DNA from: Ophiostoma sp. CBS 140.51 | Taxonomy: Eukaryota > Ascomycota > Sordariomycetes > Ophiostomatales > Ophiostomataceae | Direction of reading: 5' to 3' | Assembly: GCA_029298735.1 (NCBI GenBank) | Contig: JANSLP010000100.1 | Location: 33,366 to 97,365, forward strand | Length of the DNA: 64,000 bases | Shown: positions 22,813 to 33,375 of the stretch, piece after piece | Numbering within the stretch: position 1 is the first letter of the stretch | Layout: each line of letters starts with the position of its first letter | Made by a program: the position numbers and the translations under genes | The notes under the pieces: generated by a model | What the model was told of the DNA's origin: nothing | Databases searched by the model: none | Seen by the model: only the letters and a program-made list of their open reading frames with translations

Positions 22813-24689
22813 CTTTGAGTATTGCTGGCTGGACGGTGCTGTTTCTTTCTGTGTCTTGTTGTGTTTCGGTTTGTCTTGTTGTGTCTTGTCCTTGTCTAGA
22901 TACATGGATTGTCAATGTTCTCCTTCAATCTCTTTATAATGTAACTCTGAGACTTGATGCCTCCAAACACGAATGTCGTGATCCATCTTCAGATTGAGAG
23001 ACAGTGCTTGAAATATGGCAATGAGGCTCGTCAATATCCAATGTTATTTGCGACATTGCAGTCTACCGTCGTACTGGGAAACAAAGCTCCGGGTTGCCCA
23101 CGGCCCGTAGCCGAGTACTCAAGTACTCTCCGCGATGCCGTGATCTTGCATCAAGACGCTACAACATGAACAATGGGTTTGCAGCTGTCAGTAGTGCACC
23201 ATATTCCATAGGCAAAAGCCACTTTGAAAGAAACTCACCATGACCAAAGCGTGGCCTGTGACTCGTTGACAGATATTGCATAATATCCTTGACATGGTAA
23301 GGTCTCGTTCGCCATACACGGTCAGCCTTGTATAATAATACAATCGTGTTTTCGGACTTGGACAGCAAACATACCTCAAAATAATGTTTGGAATTGGTAT
23401 TTCATACATGGCCACGGCCGGGGATGTAAACGTCGGACCCGCGGAGATGCTTGTATCTGAAGTTAATAATACCTTGTCTGTTCCACTTTTTCGAGGCACA
23501 CCTTTGTTCTTATTCGCCAAGAGCCAAGTCACCTCACCTTTGCCAAGACCATGCACATACAAGACGCCACCACGGCTGCCGCCGTGAACAGCGAGAGGTG
23601 CATCCCGATCAAGCTTTCGCGGCTCTCGCGGACGATGCGGACGATGCGGACGATGCGGACACCATTCCCATGGGCCCCTACTGGAAGTCGGACAGACAAG
23701 TCCGCTCTTTTGACAAATGTGAAAAAAAAAAACTTCCGAAGGGCCCAGGTACACAGGCTGTCAGAATATCTAGAGTATGACTGCCATCGTTCTTGAATTA
23801 ATTCTTTGTACCTCAATAGATATTAACTAGAAAGAAAGGGGAAAAGTTATGTAATGATCGAAGATACGGTGGGATGGTCTACTAAATCACATAGAATTCC
23901 GTATAGGCCACGACTACTACCACCTTATGTGTTGATGTTCATTCGCTAATTGTTGTTTGTTTACTTGCTATGCCCGTACTCCTCTTTTCTTTTTTGTTTT
24001 GTTTTATTTTGAATTTCTATTTTCCTCATTGTTTTTTTAGTGGTTTTTTTTTTCGATAAAAAGACTTTTATTCGCTGCCTCATTTCTCTCTTTTATTATT
24101 TTTTATTGTTTCTTTCAAGAAAAGAAAATTCCAGCCCACGGACAATCATCATAATTAATGAGTCAGAAAATTACAGAAGACGAACAAATCCAAACAGCAC
24201 AAAAAATCGCACAAATTTAATACATTCGACGAAACGAAGTGCATACACAAGTTCCTCTAACACGTGCCACAAAGAGAATAACTGCCACAGTTGCACGACA
24301 TGGCATGCCTCTTCTTTGTCTTCCCTGTCCCCTCGTACTTTCCGTGTGGCTACCCCGAATCGAGGGTTGCGGAGAAGCTGCGTGGACAACATGGGACTAG
24401 TCTGCGGATCGTGGCGCCTGCTCCGCAAGTTGATTTCCTGAACCAGGAAAAGCATAAGCAGGAGAGGATGAAGAACCTCCAACAAGTGGAATATATGTAA
24501 CGAGGAAGGTAGGTAATTAGAAAATAGAATCTAGAAAATAGAATCCCCGTGAAGGGAATAATTTCAATAGATCAAGATCACGATTCAACCAATTTTCTCA
24601 ACTCACACGGTCACCTCGGCTCGTCCCACGACTCACTCCTTCCACTTGCACCCTCTCAACTCAACCCCCGCTCTCATCTCATCTTCACA
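22813..24689. promoter_or_regulatory. Divergent intergenic region between permease and dehydrogenase
   Basis: 1.88 kb. Holds a 9-bp tandem repeat at 23628-23660 and T-rich tracts near 24025-24120. A minus-strand start near 23603 encodes a signal-peptide-like stretch but leads to no supportable gene. Otherwise nothing recognised. Confidence 0.45.
23628..23660 (+). repeat. Tandem 9-bp repeat GCGGACGAT
   Basis: About 3.7 copies of GCGGACGAT in tandem, in non-coding DNA. Confidence 0.75.
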
Positions 24690-25487
24690 ATGGCCCCCAA
24701 CTTTGACCTCCAGGACAAGGTCATTGTCATCACCGGTGGTTCCGGCGGCATTGGTCTGGCCACGGCGGAGTTCTTACTGGCTCAGGGTGCCAAGGTTTCC
24801 ATTGCCGACTTCTCGGAGAAGGGCATCGAGGCGGCTACGGCCAAGATCCAGGCTGCCAACTACCCCGGCAAGCTGCACACCAAGTTTGTCGATGTGCGCA
24901 AGCCGGCCGAGGTCGACGCCTGGATCGCCGACGTCGTCAAGACGTTTGGTGCCAAGCTTGACGGTGCCATCAACCTGGCGGGCGTGATCCCCAAGGTCAT
25001 CAACATTGAGCGCGTCGAGGACCTCAACGATCCGGACTGGCAGTTTGTCATGGACGTCAACCTGAACGGCGTGATGCACTCGATGCGTGCGCAGATCCGG
25101 GAGATGAACGAGTACGGCAGTATCATCAACGCCAGCAGTGTCTGTGGTGTCATTGGTTTTGCCCGGAATGCAGCCTACACGGCGACGAAGCACGCTGTTG
25201 TGGGCATGACACGGTCGGCGGCCAAGGAGGTGGGTGACCGTAACATCCGTGTGAACGCTATCGCGCCAGGCTTGATCAACACGGCCATGGTCGCTGAGGC
25301 GGCCAGCAAGGACAAGGTGGACGAGAATGGCAACAAGGCCGAGGATGCGGGTACAGCTCTGAAGTCACACATTAAGCGGCTGGGTAAGCCGGAGGAGGTG
25401 GCTGCCCTGTGTGCATGGCTTCTGTGTGACTACAGCCGGTACATTACGGGCACCGTCCAGGTCATTGATGGCGGCTACACGTGTTAA
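24690..25487 (+). CDS. Short-chain dehydrogenase/reductase, NAD-type classical SDR
   Basis: 265 residues, standard for classical SDRs. Rossmann motif TGGSGGIG at 15-22; Asp40 at the end of strand 2 favours NAD(H) over NADP(H). NLAG at 95-98, catalytic Ser149 or Ser150, Tyr163 and Lys167 (YTATK), IAPGLINTAM after strand 6, and the terminal VIDGGYTC. The start at 24690 is in good context (CACAATGG) and gives the usual short N-terminus; the longer frame from 24549 is 5' leader. Oxidises or reduces a secondary alcohol or ketone in the cytosol; the substrate is unknown. Intronless. Diverges from the allantoate-family permease, which suggests but does not prove joint use. Confidence 0.93.
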   Translation: MAPNFDLQDKVIVITGGSGGIGLATAEFLLAQGAKVSIADFSEKGIEAATAKIQAANYPGKLHTKFVDVRKPAEVDAWIADVVKTFGAKLDGAINLAGVIPKVINIERVEDLNDPDWQFVMDVNLNGVMHSMRAQIREMNEYGSIINASSVCGVIGFARNAAYTATKHAVVGMTRSAAKEVGDRNIRVNAIAPGLINTAMVAEAASKDKVDENGNKAEDAGTALKSHIKRLGKPEEVAALCAWLLCDYSRYITGTVQVIDGGYTC

Positions 25488-26026
25488 AGGGTATATAATT
25501 AAAGCGATAGTTGGAATTTGATCAAAATAAAAGTCATTATTATATCTTTTTTTTTAGCTTCCCATTCTTTCCTTTTTTGACTTGGTGTTTTTTAACCTCT
25601 ATAAGTTGCACACTTCATACAACATAAACACCACAAGGAGGGCGTTTCCAAAATATCCTCAAATTATTTGCTCACCTGCCTCCATGTAACTAGTGAACCC
25701 CTCTGGGCAGTCGACCCCAAACTTGTCTTATGTCATGATGGCGGCTTTTACATGCAAGAACTGCCCTGGAAAATAAACTCCCCGAAAAAGCGGACCGCTA
25801 ACAGCATGCCAAAGACTAAAGGCCGCTCTAAATTTAAATACATTTAAATACAATGATTCATGTTGTTACGCGTGGCCCAAACTTCCACAACGACCTTTCA
25901 CTTTTCTTCAACCTTTGTTGTATGAATGCTCCCAGAAAACGGATATCACATGATATTGTCATTACTGTCTTATGTACACTTTAATATCATACAAATTTGT
26001 TTCTTAACTTCAGCTCCACCTGTCAC
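25488..26026. terminator. 3' region between convergent dehydrogenase and large regulator
   Basis: 539 bp, AT-rich with T8+ runs near 25548. Contains a perfect palindrome AGCGG-A-CCGCT at 25789-25799. No ORF. Confidence 0.4.
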
Positions 26027-29000
26027 CTACGGCCAAGTCCAGTGACCGGCCCGCCGCTCGGCCGAGATGGGGATGTTGTCACCATCGTCTTCAACGTTTC
26101 CAGTGGTATTGCTCTTTTGAGAATCTATCGATGCAGAAGCAGTGTTTGCCCTACTTCCCACTGGTTTGGATACTGTAGTAGGGGAGCGACTTGAAGGTGC
26201 CATTCCCACATCCGCCATTGGCGTGTCCTTGTCGGTGGCAGTGTCGGCAGTGTTGCTGTTTGTCCGCCTCATACTCGCATTGTTATTGTCCGAGTTGCCG
26301 CCGTTATTGCTGCCATTGTTGGTCGCCGTCGTCTGCCCCGAGGACAGGTCGCCCAGGCCACCGTGCATCAACAGGTTCTCGAAAAAGGCGAAATCCACAC
26401 CCTGTAGGGTCCAGTCGTCTGCCGATCCGCCGACACCCGTATTGCTGCCGTCTGTGGCCACGCTCGACGGCATGAAGTTGCCACCCTGTGTCGTTGACGA
26501 GATGGTGGGAGTGTTGGCGTTATTGTCGGCAACGTTGGTGTAGAACATGTAGTTGCTGGACTGTGGATCACTGTTCGGCAGGAAGAGTAGAGGCTGGTTG
26601 GCTGTAGTACCCAGAGGTCCAACACTAGACCAACTGGGTACCATGGCAAGGCCGGTGAGTGGATTGACAATGGGTGTCTCACCAGCAGAGTAGTTGGGGT
26701 AGGTGGCAATAAGTTCAGGATTGAAGGTTGGGTTGGAGGCGACAGCAGGTAGCAGAGACTCCAGCGAGCTGAGTGTGGGACCATTTTGGAGGTAGGGTGA
26801 CTGCTGTTGCTGTTGCTGTTGCTGCATCTGGAACTGCTGCTGGAACTGTTGTTGCTGTTGCTGTTGACGCTCTTGCCGTTGACGTTCCTGCTCTTGTCGT
26901 TGCTGTTCCTCTTGCTGTTGTTGTTGCTCTTGCATCTCCTTTTGCAGTTGCTCTTCTTGTCTCTGTTGCCGCTGCTTGGCTTGGTTCTCGGTATTAGGCC
27001 CGCCAATGACACAGTTGACACCGTTGTCGGGGTTTGTCGTACCGTTGGCTCGGCCACCGGGATTGTTGTTCTTGGCCTCGGACGACAAGACGAGAGAGCA
27101 CTCATTGCCATTGACCCGCAGGATACCCTCCTTGTTGATGCGAATCGTGCCCAAAAAGGGAACCCATACGCGCAGGTCATCGGGTGCCTCGTTAGCACGA
27201 GCACGGAGTGTTGCCTGTGCATCTTGGCAGCCCAGCGACGCCGCCACAGCCAGCGAGGCGTCCAGTTCAACATCCAGCATCCGTCTGAGGAATGCTGCAC
27301 TCTTGGCCGACAACGCATCGTCCTCGTTGAGACGGGCCATCTCATCCATGCTCTCGAGAACACGCTCCATCATGCCGCGGTCACTCAGGCGCTGGTGGGC
27401 CAAGAAATCGTTGGCGACCATCTGGTTCTGTTGCTGTTCATTGCGGTGGCTGTCAAGGTGAGCCAGACACAGCGTCATGCTAGCCAGAAGGGCAAAGAAG
27501 TCGATGCAGCGACAGAAAAAGGTGACCTGCTTGAAGCTGCGCAGGGACAGGAAGCGGGTGAGCACCTCACGGCTGGCACTGACACAAGTGATCTTGCTGT
27601 AGGCGTACTTGTCGACACTGCCGGCGCTGCCACCCATTCCATTTGCGTTTCCGTTTCCGCTTGCATTGAGAGGAATGCCGCTGACGGCAGCAGCGACAGC
27701 CGAGTTACTATCCTGTCGTGTGAAGCCTGGTGGCAAAGACGTAGGGATATTGTCACCGTTTCCACGCAGCAAGTGGGCTGTCGATCGGTCCATGGTGGTT
27801 CCTGCAACGGCTTCCTCGGGAACAGCACCTGATACAGAGGCGTTGGCAGCCTCAGCAGCAACAGCAGCCGTCTCTTCTGCCACAGCAGCAGCTGCCGACT
27901 TGGCCGTTGTGTCCGTACCCCGGCGCAGCATGTACGGCAGGTGCAGCTGGGTCAGTAGGTGGTAGTGGAACAGCTGGTCGACGAGACGTTGGGTCTGCAT
28001 AAAGACAGTAGTGCCGTCACCGTCCCACTCGTTGATTTGTGGGGTGAGCCACCACTGTGCGGGCATGTTGCGAGAGGCACGCTGCAGAGCCAGGTCGATG
28101 GACTGCGTGGACAGCACGTTGGTGATGTCGCTGTAGCTGTCGTCCACATCGCAAGCATTCATGCCACCGCAGCCCTTTCCCTCGTCGTCCTCACCACGCC
28201 AGGCCTCGTTGCGTTCAATTATACGACCAACAATGACAGCATGGGCCTCTTCGATGCGACGCAAGTCTTTGTAGAGAGAGATGTAGGCAGCAGTGCCGGC
28301 CTCGTCACCCTCAAGACTGGCTGGGATGGGTGGTGGTGGGATATCGATTTGCTTTTGGGTTCCATTGTGAGAAAGTGTCTTGAGTGCGCCTTTACCATAG
28401 GACGGGTGAAGGACAGCCGGGTCACCTGGTGCACCCTGGGGCAGACCCAGCATGAGAGACAGGTAGCGATCGGCATAGACAATACGGAACCACAGGCACT
28501 GCGGCACAATGGGCTGTTGAGTTCCAGGGTCGATAGACTTGATGGTGGCCGCGGGAAAGCCGCGTTGAAGGCCCATCAGCTGGCCCATGGTCATGGCACG
28601 ACGGAACGCCAGCCAGGCTCTTCTCAGATTACCCTGGTTGGACTGGATGACACCCTGCATGACAAGACATTGAACACCCTCAAGGGAGCCGATCAAGCTG
28701 TCGTTGCCGGTCACGACGGTGTTGGTGGCACAGACAGCTCGCTGCATAATCTCCCGATGGGGTACCTTGAGCCTGCGTAGGGCTGGGTCGAACTGTGGGT
28801 GCAAATGTTGAAGGAAGGAGGCAAGCATGAGAAGTTTTTGGGCGACGAGGACGAGGTGGGATCCGAGGGGTGGCAAGAAGAGAACAGTGCTGGCGGCATC
28901 ACGGCTGACAGGTGGTGTCTGGGCAGCAAGAACAGCCGAGAAGGGTGTGTACACCAACACCTTGTGAAGGCCAGATCGAACAGGCGTAGCCAACGCATCC

Positions 29001-30244
29001 AATATTAAAGCCTGATCCTCAGGTGATGGCCAAGCGGCTGCGAGGGTATTGTAGCGGCGCACATACTCATCGTGCATGTGGCTGGCAGCTCGGATGGCCC
29101 GTGTCGTGGCGTTGGGAGCGTCTAAGTTGGGGTTGTTCTGGGCGGGCACGCCAGCAATGGTCTGTGTTGACGATGGGCCTCCCCTGCCACCTCCAATCTT
29201 TGATGTGTTGTTGGTCGACTGTGAATCTGCTTCAGCACCTTCTGTCGCGTCGGCATCTGATCCGGCAGCACCAGCCTGGCTTCCGCTACCAACACGTGTT
29301 GCAGTTGTACTGGCCGTCGACGCAGGCGTGGCTGGGCCTGTAAGTTTTGGTGGCATGGTACCGGGCTGTTCTTCCTCACCCATAACTGTCCCTCTTTCGT
29401 GGCCAAACCATGTTGTGTATGTCGTTGGTGTTGCCCGTTGTTCCTCAGCATCTGTCGGTGTGGTAATACCAGTTCGACTGATGGCAAGGTAGCCCTCCCG
29501 CATGCTGACCATGGTCTCGGGTGGTGGAATATTGTTGATGCCGTGGTGGCGTTGAGCGGCGGGCGGTTCATGCCGTTGAGGTCCAATTGTGTCTGGACCG
29601 CCTTCTTCTTCTCCTTCAAACTCGTCGTCTGCCTGTCGCCGGCGGTGCCTTGATGATGACGGTGACGTCGCCGATGTCATGGTCGACGTTGTAGAGGGCG
29701 AGCCATGGCTGGGGCCACGACCTGTGCTGCTTTTGAGAACCTGATATTGTTGATGTTGTTGTTGCTGTGCCTGTTGCTGCTGATTCTTGACGAGCATCTC
29801 CACTAGAGCCTCCATACGGCCCAACCGGTCGTCGACATGCCGGCTGTGGTTGGCGGCCGCCGAGAGTGCTGTCGTCTCGGGCAGATCCTGGCTCACACAG
29901 GGCGTCCTCCGCCGCCGACAGCCATCGCAGACGAGACCAGCAAAGGCTTCGGCATCGCCAATCTCATCTGGGTCGAGGGGCGTGCCATCTGGGGCTGAAA
30001 ATGTGCAGCGGATCTTCTTGCGCTTGCAGGCCCAGCAGCTGTGTGTGCCCTTGCGAATCTTGCGGCGCTTGGTGGCGTGTGTTGCTGGTGGTGAGCCGGT
30101 GTTTGTTGTGGTCTGAGGTGGTGGTGAACCTGTGGCCGATCTTGAGGCTGATACGGAGGCAGAGGCAGGGAGGCTCTTTCCTGTTCCACGCGCAACAGCT
30201 GTGACCGGGCTATGGTCTGAGGAAAGAGCGCGTCGCGGGGGCAT
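26027..30244 (-). CDS. Very large Zn2Cys6 transcription factor with expanded zinc-cluster loop and poly-Gln
   Basis: 1405 residues, single exon, ATG 30244. The cluster is C70-x2-C73-x6-C80-x25-C106-x2-C109-x6-C116: a 25-residue loop instead of the usual 5-12 between Cys 3 and 4, preceded by a basic stretch (KRRKIRKGTHSC). A Gln-rich linker follows, then a long low-complexity region. The fungal-specific regulatory domain begins near residue 400 (YVRRYNTLAAAWPSPEDQALILDAL; GNLRRAWLAFRRAMTMGQLMGLQRGF). Further low-complexity insertions follow, then a Gln/Glu-rich coiled-coil-like stretch (DNA 26802-26946) and an Asn-rich C-terminus. Nuclear, presumably an activator; target pathway unknown. It diverges from a drug efflux pump across 4.5 kb holding a mirrored palindrome pair. 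Confidence 0.9.
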   Translation of the reverse strand: MPPRRALSSDHSPVTAVARGTGKSLPASASVSASRSATGSPPPQTTTNTGSPPATHATKRRKIRKGTHSCWACKRKKIRCTFSAPDGTPLDPDEIGDAEAFAGLVCDGCRRRRTPCVSQDLPETTALSAAANHSRHVDDRLGRMEALVEMLVKNQQQQAQQQQHQQYQVLKSSTGRGPSHGSPSTTSTMTSATSPSSSRHRRRQADDEFEGEEEGGPDTIGPQRHEPPAAQRHHGINNIPPPETMVSMREGYLAISRTGITTPTDAEEQRATPTTYTTWFGHERGTVMGEEEQPGTMPPKLTGPATPASTASTTATRVGSGSQAGAAGSDADATEGAEADSQSTNNTSKIGGGRGGPSSTQTIAGVPAQNNPNLDAPNATTRAIRAASHMHDEYVRRYNTLAAAWPSPEDQALILDALATPVRSGLHKVLVYTPFSAVLAAQTPPVSRDAASTVLFLPPLGSHLVLVAQKLLMLASFLQHLHPQFDPALRRLKVPHREIMQRAVCATNTVVTGNDSLIGSLEGVQCLVMQGVIQSNQGNLRRAWLAFRRAMTMGQLMGLQRGFPAATIKSIDPGTQQPIVPQCLWFRIVYADRYLSLMLGLPQGAPGDPAVLHPSYGKGALKTLSHNGTQKQIDIPPPPIPASLEGDEAGTAAYISLYKDLRRIEEAHAVIVGRIIERNEAWRGEDDEGKGCGGMNACDVDDSYSDITNVLSTQSIDLALQRASRNMPAQWWLTPQINEWDGDGTTVFMQTQRLVDQLFHYHLLTQLHLPYMLRRGTDTTAKSAAAAVAEETAAVAAEAANASVSGAVPEEAVAGTTMDRSTAHLLRGNGDNIPTSLPPGFTRQDSNSAVAAAVSGIPLNASGNGNANGMGGSAGSVDKYAYSKITCVSASREVLTRFLSLRSFKQVTFFCRCIDFFALLASMTLCLAHLDSHRNEQQQNQMVANDFLAHQRLSDRGMMERVLESMDEMARLNEDDALSAKSAAFLRRMLDVELDASLAVAASLGCQDAQATLRARANEAPDDLRVWVPFLGTIRINKEGILRVNGNECSLVLSSEAKNNNPGGRANGTTNPDNGVNCVIGGPNTENQAKQRQQRQEEQLQKEMQEQQQQQEEQQRQEQERQRQERQQQQQQQFQQQFQMQQQQQQQQSPYLQNGPTLSSLESLLPAVASNPTFNPELIATYPNYSAGETPIVNPLTGLAMVPSWSSVGPLGTTANQPLLFLPNSDPQSSNYMFYTNVADNNANTPTISSTTQGGNFMPSSVATDGSNTGVGGSADDWTLQGVDFAFFENLLMHGGLGDLSSGQTTATNNGSNNGGNSDNNNASMRRTNSNTADTATDKDTPMADVGMAPSSRSPTTVSKPVGSRANTASASIDSQKSNTTGNVEDDGDNIPISAERRAGHWTWP
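26802..26946 (+). repeat. CAG/CTG-type repeat encoding Gln-rich tract
   Basis: Imperfect TTGCTG repeats on the + strand; in the minus-strand regulator they encode alternating Gln/Arg/Glu tracts. Confidence 0.7.
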
Positions 30245-30708
30245 TGTGAAAAAAAGGAAGGACGTCAAGAGACGTCAAAGAGGGAAGGTATGATGGACGT
30301 CACAGGAGGGACGAGGCTGAGTGTGTGGCTAGTGGGTACGATGCGGCGCTCGGAGAGAAAGAGCACCGCAACTCTGAATGTTTGCTCCGTGCAATTGAAT
30401 ATCTCTCCGGAGAGTGAGAGTGAGGGCTCATGAATTTCGTCCAGCCATGCCTTTTCTCGGCGGAACGACGATGGTCACAGAAAAGAGGCGTGAGATACGG
30501 CAAAAACGAGAGAGAAAGAGAAAATCAATTTTGAAACTGGAATCAGGAATCGACTTGGATTGCAATAGAGTAAAAAGAGACCAGAGACACCAATGAAGAG
30601 TGCAAAAGGCCCCAAAGGATCATTCTCTGGGGTCTCGAATGGGACTTGAATGGCGACACACTTACACGCCCAGCCAAAGCGTGCAGAATTACATGAGAGG
30701 GTCGTTCC

Positions 30709-30728
30709 TTCCGCCGAGCGCGGCGGAA
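30709..30728 (+). promoter_or_regulatory. GC-rich hyphenated palindrome, first of a mirrored pair
   Basis: TTCCGCC-GAGCGC-GGCGGAA, 7-bp perfect arms; 465 bp upstream of the large regulator. CCG/CGG half-sites are those bound by Zn2Cys6 dimers. Confidence 0.5.
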
Positions 30729-33356
30729 CAAAGGAGTTTTGTACCTACTAAAAATGGTAATTATGGGGAAACGGACAGTCATCAACCCGATTCTTTGTCA
30801 TCTGGGCTGGGGGATAGGTTGGTGGGGATCGCACTGGGAAGGAGCCGCCCCCAAATAGCCCCAAATAGCGTGCCTTCCCGTCAACGCCAAAAGACCAACC
30901 GTGGTGGGCGCTTCCTTCCAGAATTGAGCCAGAGTCAACGTCTTGAAAACGGTGAAAGGATCTTATCTTGCATTTGCTCGTAACCCTTTTGCCGTCCCGA
31001 AATTTTCGTCATTGACGATCCAAGTGGGAAATGCAACTGTGTGAATGGCCTGGTGGCCTGAGCCACCAGGCTTGCACGCGCCGTTCACGCCTTTCATGGT
31101 CGATAATCACACACAGACACACCGTCCGAAACAGTCATTCACAGAAATCCAACCCCCCTTTCGCTTCAAAAATGCGGCTGCCTTGTTATATCTGAACCTG
31201 TATCATGATGTGCCCAAGGACTGTCAGTCACGTCCGCCAGGATGTCTGTTCACAGCAACCAAAACCAAACGATGCCGACTGTCAGCCGGCTTGACCACGG
31301 TACATGTCGATTGCCCGCAGTCCGAAAATATGCTCAAAGTTGAGCGGCGCCGCGCCAGCCAGTCCATGTTGAACAGACAAAGGAAGTTGAACAAGAGACC
31401 AGAGATGGAGACAAAAGGTCTGTGTTAAGCATATGCGTTATGCTTCGGATTTTTTCTGTCTTCCCGTCTCTCTTTTCTATCTTGGGCAAGGCTGGCATCG
31501 GCGCCGGGACTCTTGTCGACCGTGGCTCGCAAACGTCCCAGACATTTGAAGAACGCGAAGTCACGTGTTCGCGTTTCCACCATGTAATCGTATGTCCGTG
31601 GGACACGGCGGTCGGACGCTGGCCCACCATGCACAAGGTAATATAAACGTTTGTAAAGAACAGAATAAACATAGAAAACACTGTGTAGAAAGCGCATATG
31701 CTGTAGTCCTCTCTATCCAAATACAGCTTCCGCGCGCGGCCCGGACACCGGGGAGAGGTCAAGGCCGATTATGTGCTCAGCATCGTCCTTTTTGTCTCCG
31801 TGCTGACGAGCAGTCGGGCCAATATTGTCACATGTTGTCATTGTTCTGTCATGATGAGCCATAACAGTGATATGTAGCGTCAGGTGTGTCAATGATAGTA
31901 GTGTTAATGTCAAAACGGTGATTCTTTGGTCAGAAGTTGTAGACGACGAAACAATGTTTCTGAATATCCTTGGGCTCTGCTGCGATACACAACATGATGC
32001 ATGGGAAGGGAGAAGTTGTGCTTTGATACGAGCTTCATGTTGTCAACAAAGAGATGTTGAAATGATTGCGTGGGCTTCAGTAATAGGCCCCCCAAACAAG
32101 ATGCCGGTTGGGAATGTAAACAATCAAACTCGCAAACGAGGGTGACCAAACGGTGTAAATTGCCAAGAGCGGCTGCAAACATGCCCATGTTGTCAACTTG
32201 TTCACAGCAATTTACTACAGTGTCTTGTGATGAACTACGCCTCGTACTGCATTCACCTGGCCACCGTATTGTAGGACAATGCCGTGCTTTCGCTGTGGCA
32301 CTACTTTGACGGCCCCGGATTTTCTGTATTCTGACAGGTTCTGACAGCCGTCTGCCGTCTCATGGCCGTAGTTGTCGCCACTGATGCTTATCTCCATACA
32401 AGCTTCGCACGGTCGGAACTGTAAATTCGAGTCCGACCTCGGTTCGGGCAAGTTCAGTGCTTATTCTACATGCACCTGTTCATGTGCACATTGTATTTCA
32501 AAAAGCACAGCGTATGCTTATTTTATAGTGCAGTACTACTGTCGCCGTGCCGTATTTAATGCCGTGGGCTGTGGTGATAGTGGCTACATTGCAAGTTATG
32601 AGCTTGCATTAAGTTTGGGTAACAATCATACAACCCATCCTATGATTTTTTTTGCCTTTTTGTATTTCGAGTCGAGCAGCTTCGTTCAAAAACAGTGTGG
32701 AACACGGCCTGTTCGAATCAAATGCTGTCGAAACATACTCACCGGCCACCATTGGCTAATTGGGGCATAACTGGAGAGAACTCAACCTCGTAGAAATTTT
32801 TAGTCAGGAGGGTAGTCAGCAATGGGAACAGGGTTGCCACATTGTCGAGGAAAAAGGCAATCAAGACGTAAGGTGATATGTGCGTGAGATTGAATCATTG
32901 CTGCCGTGGTGTTGTGGTTCAATTGCAGTGGGACGTGGACCAATAACAACGGTCTGTTACAACGGTCCGTACTCTGCTTAGTAGATCCGGTCCGTATTTG
33001 TTTTTCCTTTTTTTTCGATTTTTTTTCGTTCACTCACATCCTCCATACAAAGTTTTGCCTGCCGCCTTTCTTTGCTCTCGCTCATATTTACCCTCTTTTT
33101 GTTTTACCTTCTCACTTCGCTCACCTCTGTCTCTTCTCCCTTTCTCAAGTTTCTTTTCTCTCCCGTCCTTCATCACGGAGTCAAATGCAACGCTTTCGGC
33201 TCCTGGCATGCAACCGTGCTCCGTTTTCGTGCGTTTTGTGCTACGTGTACCGTTTTCTGCTTTCTTCTTTCCCCTTCCTTCTTATTTAACACATGTTATT
33301 GATCGTCTAATACATGGATTGCCTGCAGCAGATGCAGCCAAATGACGTTGGAAAGC

Positions 33357-33375
33357 TTCCGCCGCGCTCGGCGGA
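33357..33375 (-). promoter_or_regulatory. GC-rich hyphenated palindrome, second of a mirrored pair
   Basis: TTCCGCC-GCGCTC-GGCGGA, the reverse complement of the 30709 element including its asymmetric centre; 1.38 kb upstream of the efflux pump. Confidence 0.5.

Noticed and set aside
23159..23816. Possible small secreted protein on the minus strand (signal-like start at 23603, donor-like GTGAGG after it)
   Set aside because: No splice combination I tried gave a frame longer than a few tens of residues with sensible composition; needs transcript data.
32410..32450. TTCGAGTCC-like T-loop sequence suggesting a tRNA
   Set aside because: No 7-bp acceptor stem or D/anticodon arms can be drawn around it.
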